This document shows, one piece after another, positions 59,516 through 64,000 of a stretch of 64,000 nucleotides of DNA (its first letter is position 1; each line of letters begins with the position of its first letter). Source of the DNA: Lachnospiraceae bacterium. GTDB lineage: Bacteria > Bacillota > Clostridia > Lachnospirales > Lachnospiraceae. The stretch lies in assembly GCA_022792335.1 (NCBI GenBank), contig JAAWAV010000007.1:1-64000 (forward strand), given 5' to 3'. A program made the position numbers and the translations under genes. The notes under the pieces were generated by a model. That model ran no database searches and was not told the origin of the DNA. It saw only the letters and a list, made by a program, of their open reading frames with translations.

Positions 59516-60481
59516 TTAAAGAAGCGTGATAAAGTAAACGGTATATCCGAGCAGCATAATGATTCCGTGACGTCGACAAAGCCGTTGCTTTCTGAGGGAG
59601 CAAACAAGAAGCAAAAGCGCCGCTGCTCCGGCGATCAGGTTGTCAGACAGAAATGCAGTCGCATAAGGGACCGGGGTCACCAGAGCGGAGACTCCGATCA
59701 CGAACAGGAGATTGAAGATATTGCTGCCTACGATGTTTCCGATGGCAATATCGGCGTTTCCTTTTCTGGCTGCAGTTACGGAAGTGAAAAGCTCCGGCAG
59801 AGAGGTTCCCAGGGCCACGATGGTCAGGCCGATAAACCGTTCGCTGATTCCAAAGAGTCGGGCCAGACAGGAGGCGGCTTCCACCGTGAGATTGCTTCCG
59901 GCGACGATCAGGAAGAGACCGACGACGGTGAGGAAAAGCAGAAACGGCCACGGCTTCTCCCCCCGGGACGGGGAAGCAGTGTCGTCCTTTCCGCTTGCCA
60001 CAGACAGGGAACCTTGCGGCTTTGGAGTTTTTCTTGCCGCGAGAAAAAGATTAAGCAGGTATACGGCGAAAAGAGAGAGCTGCATGATTCCGTCGAGGAG
60101 ACTGACGGTCCCGTCCAGGCCCTGAAAAAAGATCAGAGCGGTCACTAAGGTCAGAAAAGGAAGATCGCGCCGGATGGTGGATGACTCGACTGCCAGGGGC
60201 ATAATCGCCGCAGAAAGTCCGAGGATAATCAGAATATTCAAAATATTGCTGCCCATGATATTTCCGACAGTGATATCCGCATTCCCTTTAGCCGCTGCCG
60301 AAATGCTGACGGCCGCTTCCGGCATACTGGTTCCCATGGCTACAATAGTAAGACCAATGACAAGCTGTGGGATTTTGAATTTTTCCGCCAGCCCGGCGGC
60401 GCCGTCTACGAACCAGTCGGCTCCTTTCACCAGAAAGATAAAACCTGCCGCCAGAAGTAATACCTGTAAACCTGTTTCCAT
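59516..60481 (-). CDS. Calcium/sodium antiporter family protein (CaCA, YrbG type)
   Basis: Cation antiporter of 321 residues with about ten membrane helices in two inverted halves. The two alpha repeats are clear: GTSMPEAAVSISAAAKGN then VGNIMGSNILN, and GTSLPELFTSVTAARKGN then IGNIVGSNIFN. The central linker (about 160-185) is hydrophilic. ATG 60481 lies eight bases after AAAGGAGG; an upstream in-frame start adds an unsupported extension. The gene is preceded by a manganese riboswitch of its own, so despite its family name it probably exports Mn2+ or protects against its excess. That substrate is inference from regulation. Confidence 0.88.
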   Translation of the reverse strand: METGLQVLLLAAGFIFLVKGADWFVDGAAGLAEKFKIPQLVIGLTIVAMGTSMPEAAVSISAAAKGNADITVGNIMGSNILNILIILGLSAAIMPLAVESSTIRRDLPFLTLVTALIFFQGLDGTVSLLDGIMQLSLFAVYLLNLFLAARKTPKPQGSLSVASGKDDTASPSRGEKPWPFLLFLTVVGLFLIVAGSNLTVEAASCLARLFGISERFIGLTIVALGTSLPELFTSVTAARKGNADIAIGNIVGSNIFNLLFVIGVSALVTPVPYATAFLSDNLIAGAAALLLLVCSLRKQRLCRRHGIIMLLGYTVYFITLL

Positions 60482-60590
60482 ATGAAATTCCTCCTTTACG
60501 ATGGGTGTTTCCACAAATATCTGCAGAGCAAATGTTTGCCGGACAGGAATCCGATAGCCCTGTTATTTGGGATTTACGCCGGCAAAACGC

Positions 60591-60720
60591 AAAAAAAGCG
60601 AGGTCTTGCCGTTAAAAGATAACAGCAAAGTCTCGCTATTTCATCACAAAGCCGGATTCCGGAGGAATCGTACTGACGGCCAGGCAAACACAGAACATCT
60701 GTGCAAGCTACTCCCTTTGT
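60591..60720 (-). ncRNA. yybP-ykoY manganese riboswitch upstream of the antiporter
   Basis: On the - strand the leader reads AAAGGGAGTAGC, then CCGTCAGTACGATT, GAATCCGGCTTTGTGATG and TAGCGAGACTTTGC, the typical blocks of this class. P1 is short (CAAAG at 60719-60715, CTTTG at 60630-60626). The right P1 strand lies in the left arm of a terminator, GCGAGACTTTGCTGTT/AACGGCAAGACCTCGC (60636-60621, 60613-60598, two mismatches), followed by seven T (60597-60591). The logic is the same as at mntP: metal-bound aptamer, terminator blocked, gene on. I recognise it by pattern; the fit is slightly looser than in the mntP copy. Confidence 0.82.
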
Positions 60721-60729
60721 TTATACTAC

Positions 60730-60758
60730 AATATATCCGTTTTCCGGCAGACTGTCAA
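60730..60758 (-). promoter_or_regulatory. Sigma-A promoter of the antiporter gene
   Basis: On the - strand TTGACA (60758-60753), 17 bases and TATATT (60735-60730), just upstream of the riboswitch. Confidence 0.82.
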
Positions 60759-60789
60759 CCGGAAATTATTCTGTGGAGGAATCAGAATC

Positions 60790-60818
60790 TTGACAGGGGC
60801 GGATTCTGCGGCCATAAT
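60790..60818 (+). promoter_or_regulatory. Sigma-A promoter of the LURP-one-like gene
   Basis: TTGACA (60790-60795), 17-base spacer and CATAAT (60813-60818), 40 nt before the start. It diverges from the antiporter promoter with about 30 nt between the -35 elements. Confidence 0.75.
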
Positions 60819-60858
60819 AACAGTAGTTTATGTGTAGAGACGAAGGGAGAAACGGAAG

Positions 60859-61332
60859 ATGAGACTGATTTTCAAACAGCGTTTTTTTTCATGGCTTGAC
60901 AGCTATGATATTTATGATGAGGAAGGAAACGTTCTGTATGTGGTAAAAGGACAACTCTCCTGGGGGCATTGTCTGAAGATCTTTGATGCAGAGGGATATG
61001 AAGTCGGAACAGTCAGAGAAAAAGTCCTTACGTTTCTGCCAAAGTTTGAGATGTATCTTGGAGATGACTATGTGGGGTGTATCAGCAAAGAGCTGACGCT
61101 GTTTCGGCCCAGATACAACATTGACTGCAATGGATGGCAGATAGAGGGGAATTTTCTGGAGTGGGACTATTCTATCCTTGACGCCGACGGATTTTTGGTG
61201 GCGGAAATTTCCAAGCAGGTTTTTAACTGGACCGATACCTATGTCATTGATGTGGCCAGGCCGCAGGATACACTATGCACGCTGATGTTTGTACTGGCCG
61301 TCGACGCGGAAAAATGTTCGCAAAATGACTAA
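60859..61332 (+). CDS. LURP-one-related/Tubby-C-like protein
   Basis: 157-residue beta-rich protein. FKQRFFSWLDSYDIYDEEGNVLYVVKG (here WLDSYDIYDEEGN), HCLKIFDAEGYEVGTVREK, FEMYLGD and GNFLEWDYSILDADG show the repeating strand pattern of the LURP-one (LOR) family. The family is thought to adopt a Tubby-like barrel with a central helix, and its bacterial role is unknown. It has its own promoter. No signal peptide; likely cytoplasmic. The central Cys-rich spots (VGCISK, NIDCNG) do not form a recognised metal site. Confidence 0.72.
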   Translation: MRLIFKQRFFSWLDSYDIYDEEGNVLYVVKGQLSWGHCLKIFDAEGYEVGTVREKVLTFLPKFEMYLGDDYVGCISKELTLFRPRYNIDCNGWQIEGNFLEWDYSILDADGFLVAEISKQVFNWTDTYVIDVARPQDTLCTLMFVLAVDAEKCSQND

Positions 61333-61336
61333 ATTC

Positions 61337-61365
61337 TTGCAACACTGCCCCAGATAGGGCATAAT
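61337..61365 (+). promoter_or_regulatory. Sigma-A promoter of the AlkD-like gene
   Basis: TTGCAA (61337-61342), 17 bases, CATAAT (61360-61365), about 55 nt before the start. Confidence 0.7.
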
Positions 61366-61418
61366 AAGGACATATGAAAGAACACAAACAACCGGAGAAC
61401 ACGACGGGGAGGAATACC

Positions 61419-62135
61419 ATGCTTCAGGAGTTGCGGGAAAAGATATTCGCCTTCACAGATGAAACCTATAAAACCTTCAATGAAAAGCTGGTGCCGGGGA
61501 CGGGAGAGACGATCGGCGTACGGGTGCCGAGGGTGCGGGAGCTGGCCCGGGCGGTGGCGAAGGAGGATGCGGACAGTTTTTTCAGGGAAATAGAAGCGGC
61601 AGATGAAAGCGACTTCTACCAGGAAGAACGGATGCTTCAGGGGATGGTGATCGGTTATGCAAACATGTCCTTGGAGGAACGGTTCAGGCGTTTGGATGCC
61701 TGGGTTCCCAGAATCAATAGCTGGGCAGTTTGCGACTGTGGGAATAGTACCTTGAAGTTTATGAAAAAATACCCGAAAGAGAGTTTTGCCTATGCCTGCA
61801 AATATCTGGAGAGTGAAGGGGAATATGAAGTTCGCTTTGCAGTGGTGACGCTGATGGAGTACTTTCTGACGGAGACTTATATTGATCAGGTGCTGGAACT
61901 TTATCAGAAGATTGGCCATGAAGGTTATTACGTGAAAATGGCGATAGCCTGGGCTGTGTCCGTCTGTTATGTCAAGTTCCCGGAGCAGACGGGGCGGCTT
62001 TTGGAAAAAGAAAGCAGAGAAGCGGGAGGCCTTGAGGACTGGACTCAGAATAAGGCCATTCAGAAAATCCGGGAGTCCAGGAGGGTTTCTGATGAAGCTA
62101 AAGAGTATGTAGAGCGTTTCAAGCGAAAGAGATAA
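61419..62135 (+). CDS. DNA alkylation repair protein, AlkD-like
   Basis: HEAT-repeat-like DNA glycosylase family member of 238 residues. GVRVPRVRELARAVAKE opens the helical repeats, then MVIGYANMSLEER, VPRINSWAVCDCGNSTLKF (the W-x-x-x-D region lining the damaged-base pocket in AlkD), FAVVTLMEYFL and YVKMAIAWAVSVCYVKFP. Such enzymes remove bulky or methylated bases without base flipping. ATG 61419 lies six bases after GGGGAGG; an upstream ATG lacks a site. It has its own promoter. Substrate range is inferred from family. Confidence 0.85.
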   Translation: MLQELREKIFAFTDETYKTFNEKLVPGTGETIGVRVPRVRELARAVAKEDADSFFREIEAADESDFYQEERMLQGMVIGYANMSLEERFRRLDAWVPRINSWAVCDCGNSTLKFMKKYPKESFAYACKYLESEGEYEVRFAVVTLMEYFLTETYIDQVLELYQKIGHEGYYVKMAIAWAVSVCYVKFPEQTGRLLEKESREAGGLEDWTQNKAIQKIRESRRVSDEAKEYVERFKRKR

Positions 62136-62175
62136 GAGTTCCACCGATGGAGCGGGTGGATTTTCACCGACAAAA

Positions 62176-63561
62176 ATGCCAGAGCAAGAGGCAGAAGAAG
62201 GGAGCAGACGATCCGTGTCACAAAAATTGTCCGAACTATGGGATAGTATCGGGAAGGAAATCCTGGGAACTGCCCGCAATGAATTGTATTTGAATATGCG
62301 GTTCCTGGATTTGGCTCTGTGCAGTCTGCGCTATCAGATGGATACGGGCGCACAGGTGGCAGGTTTGGACGGTTATGTGATTTATTTTGAGCCTTACGGG
62401 CTTTCGGAGCTTTTTGACAGGGACAGAAAGTCACTTAACCGCCTGTATCTTCATATGGTGCTCCACGGTCTGTTCCGGCATCTTACCAGGAAAGGCGCAA
62501 GGAAGGAGGGACTCTGGCACCTGGCCTGCGACATTGCGACGGAAGCCATGATTGACGGCCTGGAGAAACGGAGTGTCCGAAGGGCTCTGGTCCCGGAACG
62601 GGCCGAGGTCTACCGGGAACTTTCCAAGCGGCTTTCCGTATTCACGGCAGAGGGCGTTTACCATATTCTGCACGAATGGAAGCTCACAGAAGAACAGGAA
62701 AAGCAGCTTTCAGAGCTGTTTTTGGTGGATGATCACAGCTTCTGGCCAAAGGACGAGGGGGGAGAGCGCCCTTCAGAGGCAGTTTCAGAACTTGACAAAC
62801 GCTGGCAGGACATTGCCGACAGGCTGGAAACGGGGGCAGAAACCTTTGGGAGAGAGCAGGAGGAAGGGGACGGCGGACTTTTAGAACAAGTAAAACTTCA
62901 GAACCAAAGGCGGCAGGACTATCGAACGTTTCTCCGGAAGTTTTCTGTGTGGCGAGAGGAAATGCAGATTGACGAGGATTCCTTTGATTATGGTTTTTAC
63001 AGCTACGGGCTTCGTCTTTATGGAAACCTGCCGCTTATTGAGCCGCAGGAATTTAAGGAGACAAAGAAGATACAGGAATTTGTGATTGCCGTTGACACGT
63101 CCATGTCCTGTTCAGGAGAACGGATACGGGCTTTTCTTACGGAAACCTGTGGGATCTTATTTCAGACAGAAAGTTTTTTCAAAAAAGTGCGGATTCACAT
63201 CATTCAGTGCGACGAGAAGGTGCGGTCAGATACTGTTGTCACAGACCAAAAGGAACTTTCAGCCTTTGCGGCGGGGGTGGAGATTCAGGGGGGCGGAGGA
63301 ACAGACTTCCGGCCGGTTTTTGCTTATGTGGAGGAATTAAGGAGACGGGGAGAGCTTCGCCGGTTAAAGGGGCTTTTATATTTTACGGACGGTTTGGGAA
63401 TCTATCCGGTAAAACGGCCGGACTACGATGTGGCGTTCCTGTTTATGAAGGAGGATACAGATGTGTCTGTACCGGCCTGGGCGATGAAGCTGATTCTTGC
63501 AGATACGGCTTCTGTTTCAGAAGAAAAGGGACTGGACGCGAACATTCAGTTTATCAATTAA
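62176..63561 (+). CDS. DUF2201-type putative metallopeptidase with VWA-like domain
   Basis: 461 residues. The N-terminal part has RNELYLNMRFLDLAL and HMVLHGLFRHL, a H-x-x-x-H-x-x-x-R-H pattern typical of the DUF2201 N-terminal region, where metal binding is suspected. The C-terminal part is VWA-like: VIAVDTSMSCSG gives D-x-S-x-S of a MIDAS site, GGGGTDFRPVF the Thr-Asp, and LLYFTDGLGIYP the last Asp. The start is uncertain: ATG 62176 has no good site, and GTG 62215 follows AAGGGAG at about ten bases. The MoxR-type ATPase downstream is its expected partner; such pairs act as metal- or cofactor-inserting chaperones in other systems. Confidence 0.78.
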   Translation: MPEQEAEEGSRRSVSQKLSELWDSIGKEILGTARNELYLNMRFLDLALCSLRYQMDTGAQVAGLDGYVIYFEPYGLSELFDRDRKSLNRLYLHMVLHGLFRHLTRKGARKEGLWHLACDIATEAMIDGLEKRSVRRALVPERAEVYRELSKRLSVFTAEGVYHILHEWKLTEEQEKQLSELFLVDDHSFWPKDEGGERPSEAVSELDKRWQDIADRLETGAETFGREQEEGDGGLLEQVKLQNQRRQDYRTFLRKFSVWREEMQIDEDSFDYGFYSYGLRLYGNLPLIEPQEFKETKKIQEFVIAVDTSMSCSGERIRAFLTETCGILFQTESFFKKVRIHIIQCDEKVRSDTVVTDQKELSAFAAGVEIQGGGGTDFRPVFAYVEELRRRGELRRLKGLLYFTDGLGIYPVKRPDYDVAFLFMKEDTDVSVPAWAMKLILADTASVSEEKGLDANIQFIN

Positions 63562-63587
63562 ATTTTTGGGAAGGAAGAAATGATCCA

Positions 63588-64000
63588 GTGAATATCAAGC
63601 GGGCAAAGGAAGAGATAAAAAATACGATAGAAGCCTATCTTCTGAAGGATTCCTTTGGGGAATATGTGATCCCCGCCATCCGTCAGAGGCCGGTACTTTT
63701 GATGGGGCCTCCGGGGGTAGGGAAAACACAGATTATGGAGCAGATTGCCAGAGAGTGCCGGATTGGCCTGGTATCTTACACCATCACCCATCACACCAGG
63801 CAGAGTGCGGTAGGGCTGCCGTTCATAAAAGAAAAGGATTATGAAGGAAAGACGTACCAGGTGACGGAATACACCATGAGCGAAATCATTGCGTCTGTTT
63901 ATGAGCGGATGGAGCGGACCGGGATCCGGGAGGGGATTTTGTTTATCGACGAGATCAACTGTGTGTCGGAGACGATGGCGCCCATGATGCTTCAGTTTCT
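63588..64000 (+). CDS. MoxR-type AAA+ ATPase, 3'-partial
   Basis: Runs off the right edge of the window, so only about 137 residues are visible. LLMGPPGVGKTQIMEQIA is Walker A and ILFIDEIN is Walker B, with SAVGLPFI between them as in MoxR ATPases. The GTG start lies ten bases after AAGGAAG (63571-63577). An ATG at 63580 is out of frame and stops after three codons. It follows the VWA-type gene by 26 nt; MoxR ATPases usually work with VWA proteins. The missing C-terminal lid domain prevents finer classification. Confidence 0.85.
   Translation, partial: MNIKRAKEEIKNTIEAYLLKDSFGEYVIPAIRQRPVLLMGPPGVGKTQIMEQIARECRIGLVSYTITHHTRQSAVGLPFIKEKDYEGKTYQVTEYTMSEIIASVYERMERTGIREGILFIDEINCVSETMAPMMLQF

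Noticed and set aside
61329..62279. Antisense frame of 316 codons opposite the AlkD-like gene
   Set aside because: The + strand protein has clear family motifs, a promoter and a ribosome binding site; the antisense frame has none.

Overview
The window looks like a chromosome segment of a low-to-mid GC Firmicute of class Clostridia, most likely a gut Lachnospiraceae-type organism. The reasons are strong AGGAGG-type ribosome binding sites, sigma-A promoters with frequent extended -10 elements, AddAB instead of RecBCD, a CdaA/CdaR c-di-AMP pair, an HPr with a regulatory Ser46, the MEP isoprenoid pathway, and manganese (yybP-ykoY) riboswitches. The species is inferred, not proven. No rRNA, tRNA, CRISPR array, intact insertion sequence or prophage was seen.

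Region 1 (about 0.2-22.8 kb, all on the + strand) is a cell-surface glycopolymer locus. It opens with a 5'-truncated glycosyltransferase remnant. It then carries glycosyltransferases, methyltransferases, a sulfatase/phosphotransferase-fold enzyme, two CDP-glycerol phosphotransferase-like proteins, a glycerol-3-phosphate cytidylyltransferase, an asparagine synthetase-like amidotransferase and a UDP-GlcNAc 2-epimerase. Together these suggest a glycerol-phosphate-bearing, teichoic-acid-like or capsular polymer. Seven of these proteins carry one copy of the same Rossmann-like domain (G-x-G-x-x-[GA], then a V.FF.DN strand), at either the N or the C terminus. The first 14 kb is visibly AT-richer than the rest. 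The 3' part (17.2-22.8 kb) is a phosphonate module: a cytidylyltransferase-PEP mutase fusion, phosphonopyruvate decarboxylase, a second nucleotidyltransferase, an SDR and an unassigned dehydrogenase. No aminotransferase was seen. The locus ends at a strong bidirectional terminator facing a convergent glycosyltransferase.

Region 2 (24-31.8 kb) is a housekeeping operon, pyrH-frr-uppS-cdsA-dxr-rseP-ispG: nucleotide, translation, undecaprenyl/isoprenoid and phospholipid synthesis. Two small genes follow. Region 3 (31.8-37.1 kb) holds an SPFH protein, an ABC transporter, an Arc-like repressor, a DUF1648 membrane protein and a MerR regulator with a MerR-type promoter. Region 4 (37.2-47.7 kb) has glgX and a phosphoglucomutase diverging from each other, then a tightly coupled run of two membrane proteins, cdaA, cdaR, ptsH and a Wzy-like polymerase, and a convergent FMN-binding-like protein. 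Region 5 (47.9-57.1 kb) is a small alarmone synthetase, addB-addA and a C39-like peptidase.

Region 6 (57.1-64 kb) is the most information-dense non-coding part. Two 134-nt structured repeats lie in inverted orientation upstream of a consensus promoter, which feeds a yybP-ykoY Mn2+ riboswitch and mntP. About 3 kb further, a second yybP-ykoY riboswitch on the - strand controls a Ca2+/Na+-type antiporter. The window closes with a LURP-one-like protein, an AlkD-like DNA repair protein, and a DUF2201/VWA protein paired with a MoxR-type ATPase that runs off the end.
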